A DNA stretch of 55,623 nucleotides from Thermomicrobiales bacterium (GCA_030446685.1 JAUJMV010000006.1:80954-136576), one strand, 5' to 3'; positions 25,498-34,261 are shown, numbered from the stretch's first letter. Numbers and translations are program-made. Notes: generated from the sequence alone by a model not told the origin.

Positions 25498-26103
25498 CCA
25501 GATCACTGGATCGACTCGAAGCGTGGGGAGGACGAGACCGACCCGGCCGAGGATGCACGGGCTACTCTTGAGCGATCGGGGGCGGGCCGATGCCGCGGCG
25601 CCGGGCAACATCTCCTCCCAGAGCGCGGCGAGGAGCCGCTGCTGGTCGTGGGTCAGGTGATTGAGGAAGCGGGCGCGCACACCGGCGAGGTGGGTCTGGT
25701 ATGCCTCGCGCAGCACGGCTAGCCCCTCGTCGGTCAGCACCGCGTAGGCCCCGCGGGCGTCGCCCGGGCTCGGCTCGCGCCGGACGAACCCGGCGTGCGC
25801 GAGCCGGTCCACGGCGCGGCTCACCGCGCTCTGGGTGAGCTGGACCGCGGCGGTCAGTTCGGAGATGCGTAGCCGATGCTCGGGCGCCCAGGCGAGCTGG
25901 AGCAGCACCTTGAAGGATCCGAAGGTCAGGCGGTGACGAGCCTCGAGCTCCTCATCGAGCTGCCGCATGAGCGCCGCGTGGACGCGCAGGAAGCCGAACC
26001 AGGTGGCCATCTCCTCGGGGGTGAAGGTGGCGCCGAGTTCGGCCGCTGCCACGGCAGGCTCGATCTCCTCTGCCACCCGCTTGACATCTGTATGCATGTA
26101 CAT
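25495..26103 (-). CDS. MarR-family transcriptional regulator
   Basis: About 202 residues. The winged-helix core is typical of MarR: MRQLDEELEARHRLTFGSFKVLLQLAW, LRISELTAAVQLTQSAVSRAVDRLAHAGFVRREPSPGDARGAYAVLTDEGLAVLREA. Start: ATG 26103 or the ATG two codons on (26097), behind AGAAGGA. The C-terminal 25 residues lie close to a repeat and may not be conserved. Divergent from an MFS exporter gene, with a perfect palindrome in the shared promoter region. This is the classic layout of a repressor controlling itself and a drug or organic-compound efflux pump. Confidence 0.88.
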   Translation of the reverse strand: MYMHTDVKRVAEEIEPAVAAAELGATFTPEEMATWFGFLRVHAALMRQLDEELEARHRLTFGSFKVLLQLAWAPEHRLRISELTAAVQLTQSAVSRAVDRLAHAGFVRREPSPGDARGAYAVLTDEGLAVLREAYQTHLAGVRARFLNHLTHDQQRLLAALWEEMLPGAAASARPRSLKSSPCILGRVGLVLPTLRVDPVIW

Positions 26104-26119
26104 ATATCCTTCTTGTACT

Positions 26120-26137
26120 GATGCATGAGCATGCATC
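26120..26137. promoter_or_regulatory. Palindromic operator between MarR and MFS genes
   Basis: GATGCATGAGCATGCATC is two perfect 8-bp inverted half-sites with a 2-base spacer, 17-30 bases from both start codons. A further ATGCAT lies at 26092-26097, overlapping the MarR start. MarR dimers usually bind such sites. Confidence 0.7.
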
Positions 26138-26166
26138 GGGGTGTATTCTAGCATGGAGGCGTGTCG

Positions 26167-27629
26167 ATGATCATGCCCGCCGCGAATCGCCGGCGCTGGT
26201 TCGCCCTGGCCCTGCTCTGCGCCGCGTCCTTCATGACCGTCCTCGACGGCTCGATCGTGAACGTCGCGCTGCCCGAAATCGGGCGGGAACTCCACTTCTC
26301 GGCGGGCGGCCTGCAGTGGGTGGTGACCGGCTACGCCCTCAGCTTCGGCGGCTTCCTGCTGCTGGCGGGGCGGGCGGGGACCTGCTCGGGCACCGGCGAC
26401 TATTCGTCGCCGGCCTCGCCCTCTTCTCGCTCGCGTCGCTCGCCTGCGGCCTCGCCCAATCCGAGACGCAGCTCGATCCTGGGCCGGCTGGCACAGGGCC
26501 TCGGCGGCGCGCTCCTCTCCCCGGCGGCGCTCGCGCTCGTCGCCACCACCTTCGCGGACGGGCCGGAACGCCACCGCGCGCTCGGCATCTACGGCGGCCT
26601 GGCCGCGCTCGGCTTCGCCACCGGCGTCCTGCTCGGGGGCCTCCTGACCGATCGACTCGGCTGGCGGGTCTTCTTCGTCAACCTGCCGGTCGGCGCCCTG
26701 GCGCTCGCCCGCGCGCCGCGGCTCCTCGAGGCGCGGCGCGGCGCGCCGGCCGCGGGCGGGGGCATCGATGTCATCGGGGCGGTCATCGTCACCGCGGCGC
26801 TCGCGGCGCTCGTCTACGGCGTCGCCGGCGGGGCGGAGGCGGGCCCGGGGGCGGCGCGGACCCTCGCCCCGCTCGGGCTCGCGGCCCTCCTCGCGGCGGG
26901 CTTCGTCGCGCACGAGCGGCGCACCCCGGCCCCACTCGTGCGCCTCGGCATCTTCCGCCGGCGGACGCTCGCCGGGGCGAACCTCCTCGGCCTGGTGCTC
27001 CCCGGCACCTTCGTCGCGGCCCTCTTCCTCCTCACCCTCTATCTCCAGGGCGCGCTCGACTACACGCCGATCCGCACGGGGTTGGCATTCCTGCCCATGG
27101 CCGCGGCCGTCATCGTCCGACCGCCAGCGCGCGGCTCGTCGCCCTGTCGGGCTCCGGCCGCTGCTGACGAGCGGGACGGGGATCATGGCGCTCGGCCTGC
27201 TCCTCCTCGCACGCCTCCCCGCGGGCGGCACCTACCCGCGCGACCTGCTGCCGGGGATGCTCGTCGCGGCGCTGGGGTTTGGGGTCGCCATGAACACGGC
27301 CCTCACCGCAGCGGTGGCGGGGGTGGACGACGCGGAGCAGGGCTGGCCGCCGGCTCTTCAGCACCGCCACCCAGCTCGGCACGGCGTTGGTGGTGGCGCT
27401 CCTCGCGGCGGTCGCCGCCCGGACGGCCGGGCTGGCGGGTGGGACGCCGGCCGCGACGGCGGGCGCGCTGACCGGCGGCTACGCGGCGGCCTTCGCGACC
27501 GGCGCCGGTGTCCTCGCGGCGGCCGCGGTGGTCGCCGTGCTGGTGATCCGCCGGGACGATCACGCGGCGCGCGAGGCCCGGCGAGGGGGCGCCGGGGGAT
27601 GCCGCGCCGGACGCGCCGCGCGCGGGTGA
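26167..27629 (+). pseudogene. MFS exporter, DHA2 (EmrB/QacA) type, several frameshifts
   Basis: ATG 26167 has GGAGG seven bases ahead. The first helices (WFALALLCAASFMTVLDGSIVNVALPEIGREL) and motif C-like region (ALGFATGVLLGGLLTDRLGWRVFFVNLPVG) identify a 14-helix drug:H+ antiporter. Between about 26385 and 26470 the proper motif A/helix 3 (HRRLFVAGLALFSLASLACGLAQSE) is in another frame, so two compensating shifts exist. Further shifts near 27120 and 27350 are needed to reach the normal C-terminus (FSTATQLGTALVVALLAAVAA, ending 27629). As written it cannot make a working pump. Paired with the divergent MarR regulator. Confidence 0.8.
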
Positions 27630-27633
27630 AGCC

Positions 27634-28035
27634 GTGCGGGCCGGGTACGCCTGCATCTGGGTCGACGACGTGCCGGGGGCGGCCGCGTTCTACGAGCGGG
27701 CGTTCGGCCTGCGGCGGCGCACCCTGCGGGAGGGTGGGCCGCTCGGCCCCTACGCCGAATTGGCGGCCGGCGCGCTGACCCTCGCGATCGCGGACAGGCG
27801 GGAAGCGGGGGCACTCGTCCCGACAGGGTTCGGGCCGGACGCGGCGGGCCAGCCCTCCGGGGCGTTCCAGCTCACCTTCATCACCCCGGACGTCGGGCGA
27901 GCCTACACGGCCGCCCTGCACGCGGGGGCGACGGCCCACACCCCGCCCACGGCCGGACCCCAGGGACAGACCATCGCCCACATCCGCGACCCGCACGGCG
28001 TGGTGCTCGCGATCGTGACGCCCGGCGGCCCGTAG
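27634..28035 (+). CDS. VOC-family (glyoxalase/dioxygenase fold) protein
   Basis: 133 residues from GTG 27634, four bases after the exporter stop, so co-transcribed with it. The vicinal-oxygen-chelate pattern is present: YACIWVDDVPGAAAFYERAFGLRRR at the start, GAFQLTFITPDVGRAYTAALHAGATAHTPPTAGPQGQTIAHIRDPHGVVLAIVTP at the end. Members are metal-dependent lyases, dioxygenases or antibiotic-binding resistance proteins. Next to an efflux pump a detoxifying or binding role is attractive but not proven. The first metal His of glyoxalases is not evident at the N-terminal strand. Confidence 0.83.
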   Translation: MRAGYACIWVDDVPGAAAFYERAFGLRRRTLREGGPLGPYAELAAGALTLAIADRREAGALVPTGFGPDAAGQPSGAFQLTFITPDVGRAYTAALHAGATAHTPPTAGPQGQTIAHIRDPHGVVLAIVTPGGP

Positions 28036-28196
28036 TAGGCAGCAGTCGCGTGCAGAGGTGGAGACCGCGATCGGCTTTGCGCTGATCGCCGCCCGGTGGC
28101 CGGGCGTGGAGACCACCCGGTAGGGGAGTGACCGCGCCGACGCCGATCAGGGGGCGCGGCGTCCGTGCTGCCTCCTTGATCGCGCCGCCCGGCCGA

Positions 28197-28796
28197 TCAT
28201 GGCGCTGCGGGGGGCGACTCGGGGAGGAGGGTGTGGAGGATATCCTGCACGAAGCGCTCCTCCGCCTGCGGGGACGCGTCCTCGCCGAGGAATTGCAGCC
28301 AGTAGGCGCGCTGGAAGCAGGCGCCGAGGAGGAGGTCGGCCACGGAGGTGGGATTGAGCGCCTCGGGCAGCCGGCCGAGGCGTTGCTCGGCGCGCAGGTA
28401 GGCCGCGGCGGCTTCGTTGGCCTTCTGCGGCCCGGCACCCCGCTCTCGCAGCATCTCGCGGTGGCGGGCCAGCAGCGCCGGGTCGGCGAAGAAGGTGGCG
28501 CCCATCGGGATCGACTGGTGGTAGAAGGCCAGCGCCCCGCGCGCCAGGTCCGCGAGGTTGCCGCGGACCGTCCCGCTCCCGGCGCGGGCGGGGAGGGCGC
28601 GCACCAGGGTGAAGAAGGGGGGCAGCCGCTCGCCCAGGACGGCGAGGAAGAGCGCCTCCTTGCTGGCGAAGTAGTTGTAGAGGCTCCCCTCGGAGAGCCC
28701 GGCCGCGCGGGCGATCTCCTTGGTCGTCGCCCCGGCGATGCCGCGCTCGCGCAGCACGCGCTCGGCCGCCTCAACGATACGCTCCCGCGTCCCCAT
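28197..28796 (-). CDS. TetR/AcrR-family transcriptional regulator
   Basis: 199 residues from ATG 28796. N-terminal TetR HTH: MGTRERIVEAAERVLRERGIAGATTKEIARAAGLSEGSLYNYFASKEALFLAVL (residues 1-55), followed by a helical ligand-binding domain. I prefer this ATG to the one 13 codons upstream because the family motif starts here and a GGAGGGGG site fits. The upstream region (28825-28861) holds several TGAGTA inverted repeats, likely its own operator. The neighbouring LLM oxidoreductase at 29132 is divergent and a candidate target. Confidence 0.9.
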   Translation of the reverse strand: MGTRERIVEAAERVLRERGIAGATTKEIARAAGLSEGSLYNYFASKEALFLAVLGERLPPFFTLVRALPARAGSGTVRGNLADLARGALAFYHQSIPMGATFFADPALLARHREMLRERGAGPQKANEAAAAYLRAEQRLGRLPEALNPTSVADLLLGACFQRAYWLQFLGEDASPQAEERFVQDILHTLLPESPPAAP

Positions 28797-28824
28797 GCCC
28801 CCTCCCTCCCCCCTTGATATTGCG

Positions 28825-28861
28825 TGAGTACTCATTTATACTCAAGGTGAGTACTTACTCA
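28825..28861. promoter_or_regulatory. Cluster of TGAGTA inverted repeats (likely TetR operator)
   Basis: TGAGTACTCA (28825-28834, perfect palindrome), TACTCA-AGG-TGAGTA (about 28839-28853) and TGAGTACTTACTCA (28848-28861) overlap in 37 bases just upstream of the TetR gene. On the minus strand GAGTATAAATG offers a TATAAA -10, so bound regulator would block its promoter. Confidence 0.7.
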
Positions 28862-28911
28862 GTATCGCCAGGGGCACCCTCGCTGTCAAGTGAGCCGTCG
28901 TTGGGGCAAAC

Positions 28912-28971
28912 GAATGCATTCTCCATGCTTCGGAGTCCGTCCCTCGGGCACACCGATCTTGGAACGCATTC
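28912..28971. promoter_or_regulatory. Two GAAYGCATTC palindromes, 50 bp apart
   Basis: GAATGCATTC at 28912-28921 is a perfect palindrome. GAACGCATTC at 28962-28971 matches it at nine of ten bases, exactly 50 bases away. Both lie upstream of the LLM gene at 29132, in an otherwise gene-free stretch. Confidence 0.4.
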
Positions 28972-29131
28972 GCCCTGTCGTCGGGGCACCGGTGCAGGAG
29001 GCCGAGTGCGGAGTCGCTGACCGGCAAGCCCAATTGGGCGCACTGACCTGTGGGCGACCGTGCTTGGTACCCGATCATGGGTCGCGCACCGACGACCGGC
29101 CAGGGGTGAATCAGAGGAGGGCTCATCCACC

Positions 29132-30111
29132 ATGACTACGACACGCCCGCTCCGCTTCGGCATCCAGGCCGGCCCGACCGACACGCCCTACGCGGCGCGG
29201 CGCGACTACTGGCGGGAGGCCGAGTGCCTCGGCTACGACTGGGCCTCGGTCGGCGACCACTTCATGCCCAACCCGGTCTTCGGCGCGCGGGACACCGACC
29301 CGTGGGGCGAGGCGTGGACGACGCTGGCGGCCCTCGCCGAGGCGACCGCGCGCATCCGCGTCGGGGTGCTGGTGACGAGCGTCGGCTACCGCCATCCGGC
29401 GGTGCTGGCGAAGGGGGCGGCGACGCTCGACGTGAATCGCGGGCGGGCGGCTGGAGTTCGGGATCGGCGCGGGCTATCTGGAGGCCGAGTACCGGATGTA
29501 CGGCTTGCCCTTCCCGCCCGCGCCGGTCCGCCTCGCGCAACTGGACGAGGCGATCCGGGTCTGCAAGCTGCTGTGGACCGAGGAGCGCGCGGACTTCGCG
29601 GGGGAGTATTTCACGCTCGCGGGCGCTGTCTGCGAGCCGAAGCCGATCCAGCGGCCGGGGCCGCCGATCTGGATCGGCGGGATGGGGGAGCGGCGGACCC
29701 CGCGCGTGGTGGCGGAGCAGGCGGACGGCTGGAACGCCTTCCCGCTGCCCGTGCCGCACCTGCGGCAGAAGCTGGACGCGCTGCGCGGCCACTGCGCCGC
29801 GATGGGGCGCGACTACGACGCGATCCGGAAGCAGTTGGTCTGCACGGCGATCGTGCGCGCCGACCCGGCGCGGGTCGAGGAAGAACTGGCGCGGTTCGCC
29901 GGGGAGCGGCAGGCGCCGCCCGAACGGGCGCGGCAGATGGCGATCGCGGGGACGCCGGAGGAGGTCGCGGCGCGGCTCGCCCCGTACGTCGATCTCGGCT
30001 TCGACATGTTCCTCCTGCTGGAGCGCGCGCCGCTCGATTACGAGACGCTGCGACTGTTCATGGCGGAGGTCGCGCCCCGCCTGCGCGCGGCGGCGGGGCC
30101 GGGGGGGGTGA
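29132..30111 (+). pseudogene. LLM-class oxidoreductase, frameshifted
   Basis: ATG 29132 (GAGGAGGG ahead) starts PLRFGIQAGPTDTPY, YDWASVGDHFMPNPVFG and AEATARIRVGVLVTSVGYRHPAVLAKGAATLDV. Near 29440 the frame changes, and the protein resumes with LEFGIGAGYLEAEYRMYGLPFPPAPVRLAQLDEAIRVCKLLW, GEYFTLAGAVCEPKPIQRPGPPIWIGGMGE and SVGY-type barrel strands to APRLRAAAGPGG. A TGA at 30109-30111 ends it if the preceding run of G is one base different. As written, the frame runs into the next gene. The domain set is complete for an F420/FMN-dependent TIM-barrel enzyme of about 320 residues. Confidence 0.8.
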
Positions 30112-30116
30112 GGGGG

Positions 30117-30545
30117 ATGGCACAACGGCTGACGAGCGCGCAGCGGCGTTGGCTGCTCGCGTTGCACCTCTTCTTCGTCGCCGTCTGGCTCGGCACCACC
30201 GTCGCCCTCCTCTGGCTGACGATCGCGGCGGCGGCGATGCCGGGGTTCGACCGGGGGACGGTGGCGGGGCTGCTGTTCTCCCTGCTCGACCGGCCGGTGC
30301 GCGTCTCGGCGGTCGGCACGACGGCGACGGGGCTGCTGCTGTCGCTCCTCACGCACTGGGGCGTGTTCAAGCACTGGTGGCTGATCGCCAAGGAGGCCGT
30401 GGCGGTGCTCGCGCTCGGCTTCAGCCTGGCCGGGGTGCGGGTGGCGACAGCGGGGGCATTCGCGGGGGACGTGCCGGATGTCGCGCCGTTCCTGGCCGGC
30501 ATCGGGGCGCAGATCGTCGCGCGTCTTGCGATCGGTCGCCGTGGG
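30117..30545 (+). CDS. Small membrane protein (DUF2269-like), end uncertain
   Basis: From ATG 30117: QRRWLLALHLFFVAVWLGTTVALLWLTIAAAAM, GTVAGLLFSLLDRPVRVSAVGTTATGLLLSLLTHWGVFKHWWLIAKEAVAVLALGFSLAGV, then a short tail. There are four helices, with His residues at the first and third, recalling DUF2269/SirB-like integral membrane proteins. The frame is continuous with the preceding oxidoreductase only because of a G-run. I treat them as separate genes. The tail beyond about residue 140 enters a GGGGC tandem repeat (about 30546-30572), and the real stop is not identifiable. Confidence 0.55.
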
Positions 30546-30572
30546 GGGCGGGGCGGGGCGGGGCGGGGCGGC
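30546..30572 (+). repeat. GGGGC tandem repeat
   Basis: Four to five GGGGC units follow a G-rich stretch at the convergence of a rightward membrane-protein gene and a leftward LLM gene. G-quadruplex formation and assembly slippage are both possible. Confidence 0.7.
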
Positions 30573-30579
30573 GCCGCGC

Positions 30580-31464
30580 CGAGGGGGCGGCGGCCGGCGT
30601 GCGGTAGATCGCCCGTCGCCGCGCCGGTCCCGCGGCATCGGCGCGCGGCGGCCCCTGGCGGATGCGGGCGCGCAGTTCGTCCGGGCCGTTCGGCGGGGTC
30701 CAGGGGGACTCGATCCACCAGGTCGCGCCGGCGTCGGCGAAGGGGCGCACGGTCGCGGCGGCCTGGGCGGGGTCGCCCACCGGGGTGACGCCCTCGACGA
30801 TGATGTCGTAGGGGGCGCCGGCGGGGCGCGCGCGGCGGCGTGGGCGCGGATCGCGCGGATGTCGTCGGGCGTGAGTTCGCCGTGGGTCCCGTCGGGGTTG
30901 GGCTTGGCCGGCAGCAGGCCGTCGTAGCGGAGGGCGCGCGCCATCGAGCGCTCGCGCCCCCAGACGCCGACGACCCAGATCGGGGGGCGCGGCGCTGGAC
31001 GGGGGTGGGGAGGAAGGTCATCTCGCCGAGTTGGTAGTGCCGGCCGTGGTAGCTGAAGGGCTGGCCGCTCCAGAGGCCGGTCAGGATCGCCAGGCTCTCG
31101 TCGAGCAGTTCCGCGCGCGTCTTGCGGTCGGTCACCTCGCCGACCAGGCCGAAGGAGTCGACCGCCCCGAGGCCGACCGGCAGGATCAGCCGCCCGTCAG
31201 AGAGGACGTCGAGGCTGGCCGTCTCGCGCGCCAGCTTCCAGGGCGGCGGCGCGAGGGCGGGGTGAGGACCGCGCCGAGGCGGACTCGCGTAGTGCGGAGG
31301 GCCACCGCCGCCAGGACGACCCAGGGGTCATAGACGGGGGTCTCCGGGTCGACGTAGATGCCGTCCCAGTAGAAGACGCCGTCCCAGCCGGCCGCCTCGG
31401 CCTCGGCGGCCAGGGCGGCGATGGTGTGGATGTCGCCGGTGGGGATGATGAAGCCGTACTGCAT
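30580..31464 (-). pseudogene. Second LLM-class oxidoreductase, at least three frameshifts
   Basis: ATG 31464 (GGAGACG ahead) gives MQYGFIIPTGDIHTIAALAAEAEAAGWDGVFYWDGIYVDPETPVYDPWVVLAAVALRTTRVRLGAVLTP. Then in another frame come ASLDVLSDGRLILPVGLGAVDSFGLVGEVTDRKTRAELLDESLAILTGLWSGQPFSYHGRHYQLGEM, next IWVVGVWGRERSMARALRYDGLLP, and finally DIIVEGVTPVGDPAQAAATVRPFADAGATWWIESPW. Together they cover a whole flavin/F420 TIM-barrel protein. The 3' end is uncertain (about 30580). It differs in sequence from the copies at 20524 and 29132, so it is not a recent duplicate. Confidence 0.75.
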
Positions 31465-31550
31465 TGGGCGTCTCCTCCGTCGCGCGCGTCGGCCGGGCGT
31501 CCGATAGTGCGAGTATAGGTAGAAGCTCGCGACATCCTCTGTCATATTAC

Positions 31551-31660
31551 GCGCCCTCACCCCCGCTGCGCCCTCACCCCCGCCGCCTGCGGGCGGCACC
31601 CCCGCTCCCAATGCTGGGCGAGGGGGAGGACCGAGGCCATGGATAGTGGTGAAATGGGAC
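31551..31660 (+). repeat. GCCCTCACCCCCGC..CTCCCAATGCTGGG repeat, copy 2
   Basis: A gene-free block containing GCGCCCTCACCCCCGCCGCC, GGGCGGCACCCCCGCTCCCA, ATGCTGGG and then GAGGACCG..GGCCAT..GTGAAATGG. The same order of words occurs at 52803-52895 over about 95 bases, and a shorter version at 21468-21550. Confidence 0.75.
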
Positions 31661-31662
31661 GC

Positions 31663-32169
31663 TCAGTGCGGGGGGCGGTCGGGAGTGGGCTGGTTCAGGG
31701 CGCGCACCGTTTGGAGGGCTTCGCGCACATGCCGGGTGGCGGCGAGTTGGGAGGAGAAGAGGTGGCGGACGATCCCGTGCCGGTCGATCACGTAGGTGAC
31801 GCGGCCGGGGAGGAGGCCGAAGGTGGCCGGCACGCCGTAGCATTTGCGCACCTCGCCGTCGACGTCGCTGAGCAGGATGAACGGGAGGCGGTGGCGGGCG
31901 GCGAACCGCGCGTGGGCGGCGGCGGGATCGGCGCTGACGCCCACGACCTCAGCGCCGGCCTCGCGGAAGACTTCGTAGCTGTCACGGAAGGCGCAGGCCT
32001 CGGCGCGGCAGCCGGGGGTGTCGTCCCTGGGGTAGAAGTAGAGGACGACGACGCCCTGGTCGAGCAGATCGCGCAGGCGGACCGGCATGCCGGAGTGGTC
32101 TGGCAGCGTGAAGTCGGGCGCCGGGTCGCCGATGGCGACGGGTCGCGCGATCGCTTGCTCCTCGCTCAT
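31663..32169 (-). CDS. Peroxiredoxin, BCP/PrxQ type
   Basis: 168 residues. The peroxidatic Cys54 is in the P-x-x-x-T-P-G-C motif (YPRDDTPGCRAEAC) and the resolving Cys59 five residues on, as in atypical 2-Cys BCP/PrxQ enzymes. It reduces hydroperoxides at the expense of thioredoxin in the cytoplasm. FRDSYEVFREAGAEVVGVSADP and VRKCYGVPATFGLLPGRVTYVIDRHGIV complete the thioredoxin fold. Unlike the OsmC/AhpD pair it uses ordinary cysteine codons. It lies downstream of the ABC exporter genes on the same strand. Confidence 0.93.
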   Translation of the reverse strand: MSEEQAIARPVAIGDPAPDFTLPDHSGMPVRLRDLLDQGVVVLYFYPRDDTPGCRAEACAFRDSYEVFREAGAEVVGVSADPAAAHARFAARHRLPFILLSDVDGEVRKCYGVPATFGLLPGRVTYVIDRHGIVRHLFSSQLAATRHVREALQTVRALNQPTPDRPPH

Positions 32170-32236
32170 CCGCCCCTGCTCCCGATGCTGCCGGGCGGGC
32201 GGGGGCCGTGCCCGGCGGCGCTGATGGGCGGCCCGC

Positions 32237-33079
32237 TCACCGCAGGCCCTCGGTGCGGTAGCGGCGCACGGCCAGCGGGATGAAGATTGCCAGGAGGAGG
32301 AGCGAGTAGCCGACCGAGGCGACGACCGGGTGCTGGAGGGGCCAGGCGTCGCCGGTGTAGGCGGCGCCGGGGTTGCCGAAGAGCTGGCGGCAGGCCGCGA
32401 CGGTGGCGCTGAGCGGGTTCCAGTCGGCCATCAGGCGCAGCAGGGGGGGCATGCCCTGGGTCGGGACGAAGGTGTTGGCGATGAAGGTGATCGAGAAGAG
32501 GATGACGAAGCCGAGGGTGTTGGCCGTCTCGGGGGTGCGGACGATCAGCCCGATGAAGGTGCCGACCCAGGTCATCGCGAAGCCGAAGAGGAGGAGGACG
32601 CCGAAGCCGGCCAGCGTGCGCCCGACGCCCTCGTGCGCGCGCCAGCCGACGACCAGGCCGCAGGCGCTCATCACGAACAGGCCGAGGAGACTCTGGATCA
32701 GGTCGGCGACGGTGCGGCCGACCAGGACGGCGGAGCGGGCCATCGGCAGGGAGCGGAAGCGGTCGATGATGCCCTTCTGCATGTCGTTGGCCACGCCGAC
32801 AGCGGTGGTGATGGAGAGGAAGGCGATGCTCTGGGCGAAGATGCCGGGCAGGAGGAATTCGCGGTAGCTGCCGCCGCCGGGGACCTGGATCGCGCTGCCG
32901 AAGACGTAGGCGAAGAGGAGGACGAAGATGACCGGCTGGATCGTGACGTCGAGCAGCTTCTCCGGGACTTGCCGGATGTGCGCGAGGTTGCGGCGGGTGA
33001 CGGTCAGGCCGTCGGCCAGCGCCCAGCGCAGCCGCGCGAGCGGTGTGTTGGGGGGGGCGGGGATTTCCAGGGTGCTCAT
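32237..33079 (-). CDS. ABC-2-type exporter permease (DrrB-like)
   Basis: 280 residues with six predicted membrane helices in the ABC-2 arrangement. An N-terminal amphipathic part (RRNLAHIRQVPEKLLDVTIQPVIFVLLFAYVFG) is typical of DrrB/daunorubicin-type permeases, as are GIFAQSIAFLSITTAVGVANDMQKGIIDRFRSLPMARSAVLVGR and the C-terminal TFVPTQGMPPLLRLMADWNPLSATVAACRQLFG. With the ATPase encoded upstream it would export a hydrophobic compound. The start has GAAGGGAAG ahead. The gap to the ATPase gene is about 165 nt and contains a GGCCCGC tandem repeat (about 33200-33235). Confidence 0.9.
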   Translation of the reverse strand: MSTLEIPAPPNTPLARLRWALADGLTVTRRNLAHIRQVPEKLLDVTIQPVIFVLLFAYVFGSAIQVPGGGSYREFLLPGIFAQSIAFLSITTAVGVANDMQKGIIDRFRSLPMARSAVLVGRTVADLIQSLLGLFVMSACGLVVGWRAHEGVGRTLAGFGVLLLFGFAMTWVGTFIGLIVRTPETANTLGFVILFSITFIANTFVPTQGMPPLLRLMADWNPLSATVAACRQLFGNPGAAYTGDAWPLQHPVVASVGYSLLLLAIFIPLAVRRYRTEGLR

Positions 33080-33199
33080 CTTCCCTCCTTCAGTGGGGTT
33101 GGCCGTGGGCGGTGGGCGGCGGGCGATCGGTGTCGGGGCGTCTTGCGGAGGCCGGCGCTTGGCTGGGGGTTGGGCGTCTGCGATACGCCTCTACGTCAC

Positions 33200-33235
33200 C
33201 CGGAGAGAGCGGCCCGCGGCCCGCGGCCCGCGGCC
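33200..33235 (+). repeat. GGCCCGC tandem repeat
   Basis: CGGCCCGCGGCCCGCGGCCC and the next bases form about four heptamer units in the gap between the exporter ATPase and permease genes. Confidence 0.75.
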
Positions 33236-33244
33236 AACCATCTG

Positions 33245-34261
33245 CTAGCGCCCGTCGCGTCCGGCCATGCCGGCCAGCACCGGCTCCTCATCGGGCGCGC
33301 TGTCGGCCGCCTCGTCCGCGGGGCGCCCGGTGAGCCGGAGGAAGACCTCGTCCAGCGTCGGGCGGCGCAGCGCGAGGTCTTCCGCGGCGATCCCGGCCGC
33401 GTCCAGCTCGCGCACCACCTCGGTGAGGGCCGCCGCGCCGCCGGTCACCGGGACGGTCAACCGCCGCGCCTCCGGCTCGACGCGCGGCTCGGCGCCGGTC
33501 GCGCGGCGCAGCGCCGCGGCGGCGGGGGTCAGGTCGGCGTCGTCGCGCACCACGACGTCGATCTGCTCGCCGCCGACGGTCGCCTTCAGCTCGTCGGGCG
33601 TGCCGGAGGCGATCACCCGGCCGGTGTCGATGACGACGATGCGGTCGGCGAGGCGGTCGGCCTCCTCGAGGTACTGCGTGGTGAGCAGCACCGTCGTGCC
33701 GCCGGCGACGAGGCCGCCGATCACGTCCCACATGCCGAGGCGGCTGCGGGGGTCGAGGCCGGTGGTCGGCTCGTCGAGGAAGAGGACCGGGGGCGCGGCG
33801 ACGAGGCTGGCGGCGAGGTCGAGCCGGCGGCGCATGCCGCCGGAGTAGCCCTTGGCGATCCGGTCGGCGGCGTCGGTCAGGTCGAACTGCTCCAGCAGCT
33901 CGTCCGCCCGCCGCCGGGCCACGCGCGCGGGGAGGTGGTAGAGGCGCCCGACCATCTCCAGGTTGGCGCGCCCGGTGAGCAGCTCGTCCACGGCCGCCTG
34001 CTGCCCGGCCAGGCCGATGCGCCCGCGCACCCGCTCGGCGTCGCGGAGCACATCGTAGCCGGCGACGCGGGCGGAGCCGGCGTCGGGGCGGAGCAGCGTG
34101 GTGAGGATGCGGACGGTGGTCGTCTTGCCGGCGCCGTTCGGCCCGAGGAGGCCGCAGACGGTGCCGCGCGGCACGACCAGATCGACGCCGCGCAGCGCCC
34201 AGGTCTGGCCGTAGCGCTTCTGCAGCCCTTCCGCCACCACGGCGGCGTCACCATCCCACAT
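33245..34261 (-). CDS. ABC exporter ATP-binding protein (DrrA-like)
   Basis: 338 residues from ATG 34261 (AAAGGA ahead). Walker A GPNGAGKTT (about residue 40), Q-loop AGQQAAVDELLTG, signature YSGGMRRRLDLAASL, Walker B PVLFLDEPTTGLD and H-loop-like TTQYLEEADRLADR are all intact. The last 100 residues form the C-terminal domain usual in DrrA/daunorubicin exporters (VPVTGGAAALTEVVRELDAAGIAAEDLALRRPTLDEVFLRLTG). It partners the permease at 32237-33079 to expel a drug-like or lipid compound. A strong promoter with a GAACATATGTTC palindrome lies about 270 bases upstream. Confidence 0.93.
   Translation of the reverse strand: MWDGDAAVVAEGLQKRYGQTWALRGVDLVVPRGTVCGLLGPNGAGKTTTVRILTTLLRPDAGSARVAGYDVLRDAERVRGRIGLAGQQAAVDELLTGRANLEMVGRLYHLPARVARRRADELLEQFDLTDAADRIAKGYSGGMRRRLDLAASLVAAPPVLFLDEPTTGLDPRSRLGMWDVIGGLVAGGTTVLLTTQYLEEADRLADRIVVIDTGRVIASGTPDELKATVGGEQIDVVVRDDADLTPAAAALRRATGAEPRVEPEARRLTVPVTGGAAALTEVVRELDAAGIAAEDLALRRPTLDEVFLRLTGRPADEAADSAPDEEPVLAGMAGRDGR

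Noticed and set aside
2455-27629. Programmed ribosomal frameshifting as a general explanation for the split genes
   Set aside because: The shift sites share no slippery heptamer or downstream structure, and the affected families do not use frameshifting.
29132-30545. A natural fusion of an LLM oxidoreductase with a membrane domain
   Set aside because: The join is a low-complexity G-run with a TGA one base out of frame and a fresh ATG just after it, so two genes are more likely.
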